DNA of 64,000 nt from Caulobacter sp. GTDB taxonomy: Bacteria > Pseudomonadota > Alphaproteobacteria > Caulobacterales > Caulobacteraceae. Below the pieces are notes generated by a model. It was not told the DNA's origin. It saw only the letters and a program-made list of their open reading frames with translations, and did not search any database. Below, one piece after another: positions 23,386 through 31,185 of the stretch. How positions within the stretch are numbered: the first letter of the stretch is position 1; each line of letters begins with the position of its first letter. The stretch lies in NCBI RefSeq assembly GCF_017744445.1, contig NZ_JAGIBH010000011.1, positions 205,067-269,066 of the forward strand, written 5' to 3'. The translations under genes were made by a program, and so were the position numbers.

Positions 23386-25076
23386 ATGCCCTCGCCGGCC
23401 GCGCCGCGCAGGCCGTAACCTCCATCCGCGTCCGCCTGGCCGTGGCGCTGTTCGTGGCCTTGCTGCCCGTGCTGCTGATCGGCGCGGCGCAGTCGTTCTT
23501 CGCCTTCCGGGCCGAGAACGACGCGCGCCGACAGAGCCTGGAGCTGGCCGCCGGTCACAGCGCCACCCTGGCCCGCGCGCGCATCGAGGCCGCCGGCGTC
23601 CTGCTCCAGACCTTGGGGCCGGGCTCGGTGGGTCTTGAGTGCGCCCAGCGCCTGGCCGACGTGCGGGCGCGCCTGTCGGGCTATGCCAACCTGATCCGTT
23701 TCGACAGCCGGGGTCGCGTGGCCTGCGCGGCGGCCACCACGCCTTTCGACACCCAGCGTGGGGCAAGGGCGTGGTTCCAGGCCCTGCGCAACGGCGATTC
23801 GATCGTCGTGGCCAGCGCGCCGGGCGCGGCCTATGCCAACGAGCCGGCGGTGCTGGCGGCGGTGCGCGCCGGCACGCCCGACAGGTTCGACGGCGCCATG
23901 GCCGCCGTGCTGACCCTGACCAATCTCAAGCTGGAGACCGCCAGCCGCTTCATGCCCAACGGGGCCGAGGTGGCGCTGGCCGACAGCAATGGCGCCATCT
24001 TCGCGGCCACCGACCCCAAGGCCTTCGAGGCGGTCTCGGCCCGTTGGCGCCAGGAGGCGGCCAAGGACGGTTCGGCCCTTTGGAGCGGCCGCGACCAGGA
24101 TCGTCGAGACCGCACCTATTCGGCCGCGCCGCTGGTGGAAGACGACGTCTTCGTGGTGCTGTCGGCCCCCGCGCCGGGCCTGGTGTCCTGGGCTTCGCTG
24201 AGCCCGATCTCGCGGGGCCTGCTGCCCATCCTGGCCTATGTGCTGGTGCTGGCCGCGGTGCTGCTGGTGACCGAGCGCGAGGTCGTGCGCTGGATCGTCT
24301 ATCTGCAACGCGTCGCGGCCATCTACGCCCGGGGCCGCTTCACCGTCCGGCCGTTGCAGGCCGAGCGCGCGCCGCCAGAGATCCGCGAACTGGCCAACAC
24401 GCTGGACGCCATGGCGGGCGCCATCGTCACCCGTGACGCCTCTCTGATGGACAGCCTGGCCGAGAAGGACGCGCTGATGCGCGAGATCCATCACAGGGTG
24501 AAGAACAACCTGCAGATCATCACCTCGCTGCTGAACATGCAGCAGCGGGCGCTGGCCGATCCGGCGGCCAAGGCGGCGATGAACGACACCCGCCAGCGGA
24601 TCACCGCCCTGGCCCAGATCTACCGCGCCCTCTACCAGGGGCCGGACCTGAAGCGCGTCGACCTGCGGCCGTTCCTGGAGGAGCTGACCGCCCAGCTGCT
24701 GGCCAACGACATGACCACCTCGCCGCTGGTGCGGACCGAGGTGCATGCCGACCCGCTGGTCATCGATCCCGACCGCCTGGCCCCGATCGCCCTGTTCGCG
24801 GTCGAGGCGATCACCAACGCCCAGAAGCACGCCTTCGGCCCCAATGGCGGCAAGCTGGAGGTCGGCTTCCACGTGCGGGGCGAAGAGGCCGAGCTGTCGA
24901 TCAGCGACGACGGTCCCGGCGCGGCCGAAAGCCTGGGCGGCGGGGTCGGTCGCACCCTGATGACCGCCTTCGCCCGTCAGCTGCGCGGCAAGGTGACGTT
25001 CGAAAGCCATGAGCCGCGCGGCCTGACGGTGCGGCTGATCTTCCCGACGCCGCAGGTCGTCGACGCGGCTGCTTGA
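23382..25076 (+). CDS. phyK: PhyK-type sensor histidine kinase of the general stress response
   Basis: A 564-aa inner-membrane kinase. One transmembrane helix (about 18-40), a periplasmic sensor of about 235 residues, a second helix (about 279-298), a short HAMP-like linker, then a HisKA_2 kinase with REIHHRVKNNLQIITSLLNMQ (phospho-His about 371) and an ATPase domain with AITNAQKHAF and SDDGPGAAESLGGGVG. It is the cognate PhyR kinase by position: GTG 23382 overlaps the sigT stop (GTGA), giving translational coupling. The signal sensed in the periplasm is unknown. Confidence 0.95.
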   Translation: MNALAGRAAQAVTSIRVRLAVALFVALLPVLLIGAAQSFFAFRAENDARRQSLELAAGHSATLARARIEAAGVLLQTLGPGSVGLECAQRLADVRARLSGYANLIRFDSRGRVACAAATTPFDTQRGARAWFQALRNGDSIVVASAPGAAYANEPAVLAAVRAGTPDRFDGAMAAVLTLTNLKLETASRFMPNGAEVALADSNGAIFAATDPKAFEAVSARWRQEAAKDGSALWSGRDQDRRDRTYSAAPLVEDDVFVVLSAPAPGLVSWASLSPISRGLLPILAYVLVLAAVLLVTEREVVRWIVYLQRVAAIYARGRFTVRPLQAERAPPEIRELANTLDAMAGAIVTRDASLMDSLAEKDALMREIHHRVKNNLQIITSLLNMQQRALADPAAKAAMNDTRQRITALAQIYRALYQGPDLKRVDLRPFLEELTAQLLANDMTTSPLVRTEVHADPLVIDPDRLAPIALFAVEAITNAQKHAFGPNGGKLEVGFHVRGEEAELSISDDGPGAAESLGGGVGRTLMTAFARQLRGKVTFESHEPRGLTVRLIFPTPQVVDAAA

Positions 25077-25081
25077 TTTCC

Positions 25082-25106
25082 GGAACCCAGCTTCGCCGCT
25101 GACGTT
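25082..25106 (+). promoter_or_regulatory. SigT (EcfG) promoter of the entericidin-like gene
   Basis: Exact GGAAC (25082-25086), 16-base spacer, CGTT (25103-25106), about 65 bp before the ATG at 25172 and just 6 bp after the phyK stop. Confidence 0.78.
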
Positions 25107-25171
25107 CTCTGGGGGCACTTATTCACACGCGCCCCACCGCTCACGGACCGGGGCGAATTGCGGAGAAAACA

Positions 25172-25306
25172 ATGCGTAAGCTCGTGATTATCGCCGCCGC
25201 CCTCGCGTCCCTGTCGGTCGCGGCCTGCAACACCGTCGAAGGCGCCGGCAAGGACGTCTCGTCGGCCGGCAAGGCCGTCAGCGACACGGCCAAGGACGTC
25301 AAGTAA
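25172..25306 (+). CDS. entericidin-like small lipoprotein
   Basis: A 44-aa lipoprotein. MRKLVIIAAALASLSVAAC is a lipobox signal (Cys 19); the mature part NTVEGAGKDVSSAGKAVSDTAKDVK is an amphipathic helix, exactly the entericidin (EcnA/EcnB) form. Entericidins are small envelope lipoproteins linked to stationary-phase stress. The ATG follows CGGAGA. It has its own SigT promoter and terminator next to sigT-phyK, as entericidin genes do in several alphaproteobacterial GSR loci. Confidence 0.9.
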   Translation: MRKLVIIAAALASLSVAACNTVEGAGKDVSSAGKAVSDTAKDVK

Positions 25307-25331
25307 GGCGCTTTGCCTTACGGATTTCGAG

Positions 25332-25361
25332 AGGCCCGCCGGTTCCGCCGGCGGGCCTTTT
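25332..25361 (+). terminator. intrinsic terminator after the entericidin-like gene
   Basis: Eleven-base-pair perfect stem AGGCCCGCCGG / CCGGCGGGCCT with a TTCC-type loop followed by TTTTGTCTTT. Confidence 0.92.
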
Positions 25362-25476
25362 GTCTTTCAGCGGCTGACGAACTGTTTCGCCATTGCAACC
25401 TTAGGGCGGTTGTCCGCCATCGGACTGAAAAACTGCGCGCTCAAACTCCCGGTGCAGGTCGAGGGGAACTGGGCGC

Positions 25477-26598
25477 TTGTCCGCCAACAACACCGTTTTT
25501 GTACACAGCGGCTGGCGCTGCTCCAGCACCTACGTGTGGAATCGCTTCCGGGCGCTGGCGGGCGTGCGCGCCTATTACGAGCCCTGGCACGAGCAGCTGG
25601 CGCGGGTGACCGCCGAAACGATCAACGCCGAAACCCCCGACAACAGCGGCCTGCGCCATCCGGGTGGGACCGATCCCTATCTCAAGGAATTCGAGGTCGT
25701 GCTGGACCCGGCGGGCGGTCTGAAGGGCTTCGAGGCCGGCTTCGCCCTGGACCGCTTCTGGATTGAGCCGGAGGCCAGCGACCTGGCGCAACAGGCCTAT
25801 GTCGAGGGCCTGATCGGCGCGGCGCGCGAGCGCGGCGAAACCCCTGTGCTGGCCTGCTGTCGCACCCTGGGCCGGGTGGGCTGGCTCAAGCGCCGGTTTG
25901 GCGGCTTCCACGTCATGCTGGTGCGTGACCCCGTCCAGCAGTGGCTGTCGTTCTATTCGCTGCGCAAGCGGCCCCGGCCGACCTATTTCGAGCTTTGCCA
26001 CTACGTGCTGCTGTCGGAGATGGCTGGGGCCGAGGATCTCTCTCGCATCTTGCTAGGCCAGGATTTCGACGGGGAAGGCTCGCTGGACCAGCGACTGGCC
26101 GCCGTGCGCGGGCGGCTCAAGCGCGCCCCGGCCAGCGTCTCGTTCCAGGCCTTCCTGGCGGTGTGGCTGCGTTCCTACCTGAAGGCCCTGCCGGAAGCCG
26201 ATCTCGTCGTCGACGTCGACCGCCTGGCCCGCGACCAGGCCTATGCCCGCGAGATCGAGGCGGCGATCGAAGCCGGCTCGGGCCTGCGTCCCGACTTCTC
26301 CGACTGCCGCGCCCCTGCGCCGCACGGCATCGCCCCGCCAGTGCAGTGGCGCAAGGCCGCGCGCGAGGTGGTCGACCTGATGGACCTGCACGGCGCGATC
26401 GTCGGGCACGAGGCGCACCCGATCCTGTTCCGCAAGCTGGCGCCGGCCTTCGCGGCGGTGACACCCGCGCCGGTCAGCGGCGTGAAGAAGCTGGGAGAGG
26501 CCGTCGGCGGCCTGCTGGGCGGGGCGGCGGTGACCCGTCGCGCCCCCGCCAAGGCCTATGCCGCCGCGGCGGCCCGTACGGACGGATCGCGCAGGTAG
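25477..26598 (+). CDS. sulfotransferase-like P-loop protein, hypothetical
   Basis: A 373-aa protein. The N-terminus VFVHSGWRCSSTYVWNRFR matches the 5'-phosphosulfate loop form seen in sulfotransferases (GxRxxST-W), and MLVRDPVQQWLSFYSLR (about 148-164) resembles the 3'-phosphate-binding RDP-x-x-x-x-S segment. Many related proteins lie in surface-glycan loci, but none is here, so the acceptor is unknown. The start codon is TTG 25477 with GAGGGG upstream. Its last 43 bp overlap the 3' end of the convergent CheR-like gene. The tail is Ala/Arg-rich and may be unstructured. Confidence 0.75.
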   Translation: MSANNTVFVHSGWRCSSTYVWNRFRALAGVRAYYEPWHEQLARVTAETINAETPDNSGLRHPGGTDPYLKEFEVVLDPAGGLKGFEAGFALDRFWIEPEASDLAQQAYVEGLIGAARERGETPVLACCRTLGRVGWLKRRFGGFHVMLVRDPVQQWLSFYSLRKRPRPTYFELCHYVLLSEMAGAEDLSRILLGQDFDGEGSLDQRLAAVRGRLKRAPASVSFQAFLAVWLRSYLKALPEADLVVDVDRLARDQAYAREIEAAIEAGSGLRPDFSDCRAPAPHGIAPPVQWRKAAREVVDLMDLHGAIVGHEAHPILFRKLAPAFAAVTPAPVSGVKKLGEAVGGLLGGAAVTRRAPAKAYAAAAARTDGSRR

Positions 26599-27389
26599 AT
26601 CCCGGCGCCGCCCGGCGCGGCGGCCAGGACGTCGTCCATGTCGCCGATATCGTCTTCCGGATCGACCACCAGCACGCCGTCGTTCGGCAGCAGCGCCGTC
26701 AGGGCCTGCACCACCTTGCCCCGCAGCGCCGCGTCCATGCCGCGCAGCACGCCGCGCAGCAGGATGACGTCGAACCGGCCCATGACCGACAGGTCGGCCA
26801 GCAGGTTGATCCGCTTCCAGCGCACCATCTGGCGAATGCGCGGCGAGATCGCCCAGGTGTCGTCGTGGTTCTCGAAATACTTGATCAGCAGCCGGATCGG
26901 CAGGCCGCGCTGGACCTCGAACTGGGTGTAGATCCCGGCCTGGGCCTTTTCCAGCGAGCGCTCGGACAGGTCCGACCCGAAGAATTCGAAGCGCGTGCCG
27001 GTCGCCAGGCCCGTGGCCTCGTTGGCGGCCATGGCGATCGAATAGACCTCCTGGCCGGTGGCGCAGGCGGCGCTCCAGATGCGGATCGGGGCCTCGCGGC
27101 GGCGCTGCGACAGGGCGGGCAGCACCTCGTCGCGCAGCTGGGCGAACGCCTCGCGGCCGCGGAAGAAGGTGGTCTCGCTGCGGCACAGGGCCTCGACCAC
27201 GGCCCAGATCAGGCGCTCTTCACGCTTGGCGCGCAGGGCCGCGATCAGGGCGTCGATCGAGTCGTAGCCCTCGCGCCTCGCCAGCGGCGAGAGGCGGCTT
27301 TCAACCAGGTAAGGCTTTTCGGTCTCGACCCGCACGCCGGCGCGGGCGCGGCCCAGGGCCGCCAGCAGGTCCATGTCCTCGGGCGTCAC
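26556..27389 (-). CDS. CheR-family protein-glutamate methyltransferase
   Basis: A 277-aa protein with an N-terminal CheR helical domain (about 1-75; LVESRLSPLARREGYDSIDALI) and a SAM-binding domain with IRIWSAACATGQEVYSIAM (motif I) and FEFFGSDLSERSLEKAQAG. In the usual FDxIFCRNVLIYFD motif the sequence here reads FDVILLRGVLRGMD, so the conserved RNV is RGV. GTG 27389 overlaps the stop of a CheY-like gene (GTGA). No receptor, CheA or CheB is nearby, so this is probably an accessory pair rather than a full chemotaxis operon. Activity is likely but not certain. Confidence 0.85.
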   Translation of the reverse strand: MTPEDMDLLAALGRARAGVRVETEKPYLVESRLSPLARREGYDSIDALIAALRAKREERLIWAVVEALCRSETTFFRGREAFAQLRDEVLPALSQRRREAPIRIWSAACATGQEVYSIAMAANEATGLATGTRFEFFGSDLSERSLEKAQAGIYTQFEVQRGLPIRLLIKYFENHDDTWAISPRIRQMVRWKRINLLADLSVMGRFDVILLRGVLRGMDAALRGKVVQALTALLPNDGVLVVDPEDDIGDMDDVLAAAPGGAGIYLRDPSVRAAAAA

Positions 27390-27751
27390 AGCAGGCCCGC
27401 CTCGGCGAACTTCGCCTCGATGATGTCGCCGTCGAACGGCTTCATGATGTACTCGTCGGCCCCGGCTTCCAGGGCGGTGCGGATATGGTCGGCGCTGTTC
27501 TCGACCGTGCAGAAGATGACCTTGGGCGCGGTCCCGCCCGGCTCGCCGCGCAGCTGGCGCAGGAACTCGATGCCGTTCATCACCGGCATGTTCCAGTCGA
27601 GCAGCACCGCGTCGGGCATGGCCGCGCGGCACCACGCCAGGGCCTCCATGCCATCGGCGGCCTCGGCGATCTCGAAGCCGATGTCCTCGAGGACTCGGCG
27701 GGCGACCTTGCGGATCACCCGGCTGTCGTCGACCACCAGACAGGTCTTCAC
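27386..27751 (-). CDS. CheY-like single-domain response regulator
   Basis: A 121-aa receiver. Acidic pocket in CLVVDDSR, phospho-Asp in AVLLDWNMPVMNG, Thr in FCTVEN and Lys in IMKPFDGDII are all present. GTG 27751 with GGAG six bases upstream is preferred to the in-frame TTG at 27763. It is coupled by a 4-nt overlap to the CheR-like gene. In Caulobacter such small receivers act in flagellar motor control or in stress and cell-cycle relays; its position after chpT gives no direct proof of either. Confidence 0.9.
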   Translation of the reverse strand: MKTCLVVDDSRVIRKVARRVLEDIGFEIAEAADGMEALAWCRAAMPDAVLLDWNMPVMNGIEFLRQLRGEPGGTAPKVIFCTVENSADHIRTALEAGADEYIMKPFDGDIIEAKFAEAGLL

Positions 27752-27861
27752 GGCATGCTCCAATTCAGGCCGCTATCGTGCGAGCGGTCTGGTTAAGGAG
27801 CGGTTTGCCTCAACCCGGATCGGGGTGCGGCAAATGTAACTTTTACAGTGAAGCTCGAGGG

Positions 27862-28539
27862 TTACGCCGGGACCCACGCCGCGATGCTGGCGCGTTCCTC
27901 TCCGATCTCGACGGCGATCTGGCCGCCGGCCGCGCGGACCAGGGCGTTCAGATAGGCCGCCTGGACCCACGGACCGCCGAGCCCTTCCGCCAGGGGCTCG
28001 CCCTTCAGGCCAGCCAGCACTTCGGGACGCAGGCGGGCGCGAGGACCGGCCGCGTCGGCGATGATCGAGAACCGGCCGTCGGCGGCCACGCCCTTCACCG
28101 TCGCCACCCCGCCGGCCGGCAAGGCGCTGGCGGCGATCTGGGCGATGTTGAGGATGGCGCGCGAGGACGGCTTGTTCATCGCCTGCGGCTCGATCTGCCA
28201 GTCCAGCGTCGGGCGCACGTGGGCGAAGACGCCCTGGGCCAGCTTTTCCAGCTCGCGGGAGTCGAAGTTCTCGGCCGAGGCCGAGGCGCCGAACGCCACG
28301 CGGGTGAATTGCAGCAGGTCGGCCAGCTTGCGGGCCGACGAGGCGATCAGGCCCATGGCGTCGTCGCGCATGTCCTGGGCGGCCGGATCGTCCAGCAGAT
28401 CGAGGCCCGAGACGATGGCGCTGGCCGGACTGATGAAGTCGTGGCACAGGCGCGCGGCCAGCATGGCGGCGAAGTCGGGGCCTTGGACGTCGGTTTCGGG
28501 CGACGCGGGCGCAGGAGTCTCGGAGACGATATCGGTCAT
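27862..28539 (-). CDS. chpT: histidine phosphotransferase ChpT
   Basis: A 225-aa dimeric phosphotransferase that relays phosphoryl groups from the CckA receiver to CtrA and CpdR, controlling the Caulobacter cell cycle. The phospho-His is His33 in AARLCHDFISPASAIVSGLDLL; the protein then continues as a degenerate histidine-kinase fold without ATP-binding motifs, ending WVQAAYLNALVRAAGGQIAVEIG, which matches the known Caulobacter protein closely. ATG 28539 is preferred because the matching protein starts MT; an upstream in-frame start exists at 28575. Two signalling genes follow 110 bp downstream on the same strand. Confidence 0.96.
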   Translation of the reverse strand: MTDIVSETPAPASPETDVQGPDFAAMLAARLCHDFISPASAIVSGLDLLDDPAAQDMRDDAMGLIASSARKLADLLQFTRVAFGASASAENFDSRELEKLAQGVFAHVRPTLDWQIEPQAMNKPSSRAILNIAQIAASALPAGGVATVKGVAADGRFSIIADAAGPRARLRPEVLAGLKGEPLAEGLGGPWVQAAYLNALVRAAGGQIAVEIGEERASIAAWVPA

Positions 28540-28604
28540 GGCGGCGAACTCTGCCGTGATTTGAGGCTTTGGCAAACTGGGCGGGTCCTCTAAGGAAAGC
28601 GCCC

Positions 28605-28796
28605 GTGATCGATCCGTTTCTAGAACCCGGCGTTTTGGTGCGCCACCCCGGCCAGCCCGATTGGGGCCTGGGCCAGGTTCAGTCCGTGATCGGACACCGC
28701 GTGACCGTCAATTTCGAAGACGCCGGCAAGCAGACCATCGACGCCACGCGCGTGCGTCTGGACTTCGTCGGCGACGACCCCCGGGGATCAGAATGA
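28605..28796 (+). CDS. DUF3553 family protein
   Basis: A 63-aa cytoplasmic protein. The sequence FLEPGVLVRHPGQPDWGLGQVQSVIGHRVTVNFEDAGKQ is a small SH3-like barrel typical of DUF3553, similar to the CarD/Mfd-like domain that recognises RNA polymerase. Function is unproven. GTG 28605 with AGGA upstream is chosen; the frame extends to 28569 without support. It overlaps the next gene by ATGA, so it is translated with the CysQ-like phosphatase. Confidence 0.87.
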   Translation: MIDPFLEPGVLVRHPGQPDWGLGQVQSVIGHRVTVNFEDAGKQTIDATRVRLDFVGDDPRGSE

Positions 28797-29563
28797 GCGA
28801 AAATCTCGCCGATTGGGGCCGCGCCCTGGCCAAGATCACCGAGGAAGCCGCGGTGGTCATCCTGCCGTTCTGGAAGACCGAACTGGCCGTGGCCCAGAAG
28901 GCCGACGAGAGCCCGGTCACCGAGGCCGACCGCGCCGGCGAGCGCCTGATCCTGGCGCGCCTGGCCGAGCTCTATCCCGACGTGACGGTGATCTCCGAGG
29001 AACATGCCGCCGAGTTCGGCACGCCAGACGAGGTCGGATCGCGCTTCTTCCTGGTCGATCCGGTCGACGGCACCAAGGCCTTCGTGCGCGGCGATCCCAA
29101 CTTCACGGTCAATATCGGCCTGATCGAGAACGGCGTGCCGGTTGCCGGCGCGGTCTGCGCCCCGGCCACCGGCGAGGTCTGGTACACCACCGCCGAAGGA
29201 ACGATGAAGCGCACCGGCGTCGACGGCGTCGAAGCTCCGGCCCGCGTGCGGCCCTGGCCGAAGGGTCAGGCGCTGGGCCTGGTCAGCCACACGATGCGCG
29301 AGGAAAAGGCCGCCGAACTGGCCGCCGAATACGGCTTCGACCTGCGCAGTCCCATGGATAGCTCGATCAAGATGTGCCGCATCGCCGAGGGCTCCGCCGA
29401 CATCTATCCGCGCCATGGCCCGACGTCCGAGTGGGACACCGCCGCTGCCCACGCGGTGCTGGTCGCCGCTGGTGGCTCCTTCACCCAGCCGGATGGCTCG
29501 CCCTTCCTCTATGGCAAGGCCGACCAGGCGTTCCGCAACGGCTGGTTCGTGGCGCGCGGCTAG
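28793..29563 (+). CDS. cysQ: CysQ-like inositol monophosphatase family phosphatase
   Basis: A 256-aa lithium-sensitive-type phosphatase. Metal-binding motifs are SPVTEADRAGE, VISEEH, FLVDPVDGTKAFVRGDPNFTVNIGLI and the C-terminal GPTSEWDTAAAHAVLVAAGG. The VDPVDGTKxF form favours CysQ (3'-phosphoadenosine 5'-phosphate hydrolysis in sulfate assimilation) over inositol monophosphatase; histidinol-phosphatase is a further possibility. The ATG overlaps the upstream DUF3553 stop. Its stop shares a CTAG with the convergent exporter gene. Confidence 0.85.
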   Translation: MSENLADWGRALAKITEEAAVVILPFWKTELAVAQKADESPVTEADRAGERLILARLAELYPDVTVISEEHAAEFGTPDEVGSRFFLVDPVDGTKAFVRGDPNFTVNIGLIENGVPVAGAVCAPATGEVWYTTAEGTMKRTGVDGVEAPARVRPWPKGQALGLVSHTMREEKAAELAAEYGFDLRSPMDSSIKMCRIAEGSADIYPRHGPTSEWDTAAAHAVLVAAGGSFTQPDGSPFLYGKADQAFRNGWFVARG

Positions 29564-30432
29564 GCCACGGCCTCTTCGGCGACCGCTTCAGGCGGCGTCG
29601 TCAGGATCGTGCCGACCGAGGCGGCGACGATGGCGGCGATGGCCAGCCACTGGGTCGCCGACAGATGCTCGTGCAGGATGACGAGGCCCGCCAGCGCCCC
29701 GACCGCCGGCTCGACGCTCAGCATGACGCCGAAACTGCGCTTGGGGATGCCGCGCAGGGCGATCATCTCCAGCGAATAGGGGATGGCGCTGGACAGCACC
29801 GCCACGACCAGGCCCAGGGCGATCAGGTGCGGCTGGAACAGGGCCGCGCCCGCCGTGAACAGGCCCACCGGTGTGACGAGCAGGGCCGCCGTGGTCATGC
29901 CCAGCGCCACCGAGCGTCCGGCGTGCAGGTGGCCGATCCGCTTGCCCAGGATGATGTACAGCGCCCACAGCACCGCCGCCGCGCAGGCATAGGCGACGCC
30001 GACGGGGTCGAGGTGCGTCGCACCCGGCTCGATCGGCAGCAGCAGAACCAGGCCCAGCACCGCCAAGCCGATCCAGACGAAGTGGATCAGCTTGCGCGAA
30101 CTGGCCACGGCCAGGGCCAGCGGGCCGCAGAACTCGATGGCGATGGCCAGGCCCAGCGGAATGGTGCGCAGGGCCATGTAGAACACCAGGTTCATCACCC
30201 CGATCGCCGCGCCGTACAGGGCGACCTTGCCGAGGTCGGCGCGGCTGATCGGATGCCGCCACGGCCTCCAGACGATCAGCAGGATCAGCGCCGCGAAGAA
30301 CACCCGATAGGCCGTGACGCCCTGGGCGCCGACCAGCGGAAACAGGCTCTTGGCGAACGAGGTCCCCACGCACAGCGTGACGATGGCCCCAAACAGGGCG
30401 GCGTAGGGGAGGAGATGCGGACGGGCGGACAT
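29560..30432 (-). CDS. EamA/DMT-family transporter, RhtA-like
   Basis: A 290-aa inner-membrane protein with about ten hydrophobic helices in two EamA repeats (for example LYGAAIGVMNLVFYMALRTIPLGLAIAIEF and GVMLSVEPAVGALAGLVIL). The RTIPLGLAIAIEFxGPL and SSAIPYSLEMIALRxIPKRSFGVMLSVEPA patterns are those of the RhtA threonine/homoserine exporter group. The export substrate is inferred from family only. The gene stands alone, with a REP doublet upstream. Confidence 0.88.
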   Translation of the reverse strand: MSARPHLLPYAALFGAIVTLCVGTSFAKSLFPLVGAQGVTAYRVFFAALILLIVWRPWRHPISRADLGKVALYGAAIGVMNLVFYMALRTIPLGLAIAIEFCGPLALAVASSRKLIHFVWIGLAVLGLVLLLPIEPGATHLDPVGVAYACAAAVLWALYIILGKRIGHLHAGRSVALGMTTAALLVTPVGLFTAGAALFQPHLIALGLVVAVLSSAIPYSLEMIALRGIPKRSFGVMLSVEPAVGALAGLVILHEHLSATQWLAIAAIVAASVGTILTTPPEAVAEEAVA

Positions 30433-30477
30433 GGGCCGCTTTTTAGGGGAGGCGTCGCGCCGTCGCCAGGATTACTG

Positions 30478-30581
30478 GCCCCCTCCGCGCCTACGGCGCT
30501 CCTCCCCCGGAGGGGGAAGAAGGCCGCGGCATCCCTTCTTCCCCCTCCGGGGGAGGAGGATGCGCAGCATCCGGAGGGGGC
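30478..30581. repeat. REP-like palindromic doublet, second copy
   Basis: Two inverted units of the CCTCCGGGGGAGG family, here with their AGAAGG/CCTTCT ends facing each other, opposite to the pair at 1791-1932. It lies between the EamA exporter and the YdbL-like gene. Confidence 0.78.
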
Positions 30582-30597
30582 GAGGGACCGAAGTCGC

Positions 30598-30951
30598 CTA
30601 CTTCTTCACCCAGCCGCCATCCAGCGGCTTCCAGAACTGGCCGGGGGCCAGGCGGCTGTAGAGCTGCTTGGCGGTGGCCTGGCCGGCGGCTTCGGGGGTC
30701 ACGCCGGTCTTGGCGGCGATGTCCTTGTAGGCGGCGGCGCGGCCGGTGTTGATCTCGGCGACCGAGGAACGCAGGCCAGCGTCGCCGCCGGCCACGATGC
30801 CCAGATAGCCGTCGGCCTGCTCGCCGACCGTGCCGGCGGCCTTGGCGGCGTCGACGGCGGCCTTGGCGGCGGCCGATTGAGCGAAGGCCGGAGCGGAAAC
30901 GGCTGCGAGGGAGAGGCCCAGCGCCAGAACCGTCATCGTCTTGCGGATCAT
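30598..30951 (-). CDS. ydbL: YdbL family (DUF1318) periplasmic protein
   Basis: A 117-aa exported protein. The signal peptide MIRKTMTVLALGLSLAAVSAPAFA is cleaved near residue 24; the mature domain with ADGYLGIVAGGD and a C-terminal AKQLYSRLAPGQFWKPLDGGWVKK is DUF1318/YdbL. It is the third gene of a ydbH-ynbE-ydbL set. In E. coli these three act together, YdbL modulating the YdbH-YnbE bridge between the membranes that moves phospholipids. Gene order and spacing (13 bp) are conserved here. Confidence 0.88.
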   Translation of the reverse strand: MIRKTMTVLALGLSLAAVSAPAFAQSAAAKAAVDAAKAAGTVGEQADGYLGIVAGGDAGLRSSVAEINTGRAAAYKDIAAKTGVTPEAAGQATAKQLYSRLAPGQFWKPLDGGWVKK

Positions 30952-30964
30952 GTCGGTTCCTTTC

Positions 30965-31150
30965 CTAGAACAGGTTCGGGTTCTGCTGGATCAGCGACTG
31001 GACTTCCTTGTCCAGCCGCACGCGCACGTCGGCGTCCAGCTTGGCGTAGATGTTGATCGGGTCGACCTTCACGCGGACGGTGGGCGTGCAGGCGGCCGCG
31101 CCGAGCGCTCCCGTCGCGACGAGAGCCAGCAGGATGGCGCGCTTTGTCAT
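30965..31150 (-). CDS. ynbE: YnbE-like outer-membrane lipoprotein
   Basis: A 61-aa lipoprotein. MTKRAILLALVATGALGAAAC carries the lipobox (Cys 21); the mature part TVRVKVDPINIYAKLDADVRVRLDKEVQSLI is the YnbE family signature (VxVxxPDxPIxINLNVxI-like beta strands). In E. coli, YnbE extends the beta-groove of YdbH at the outer membrane. ATG 31150 is taken over the longer frame because GGAG precedes it and it starts the signal peptide. It sits between ydbH and ydbL. Confidence 0.87.
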   Translation of the reverse strand: MTKRAILLALVATGALGAAACTPTVRVKVDPINIYAKLDADVRVRLDKEVQSLIQQNPNLF

Positions 31151-31185
31151 GCGTGTAGTCTCCAGTTCGTACGCAGGATGACTGG

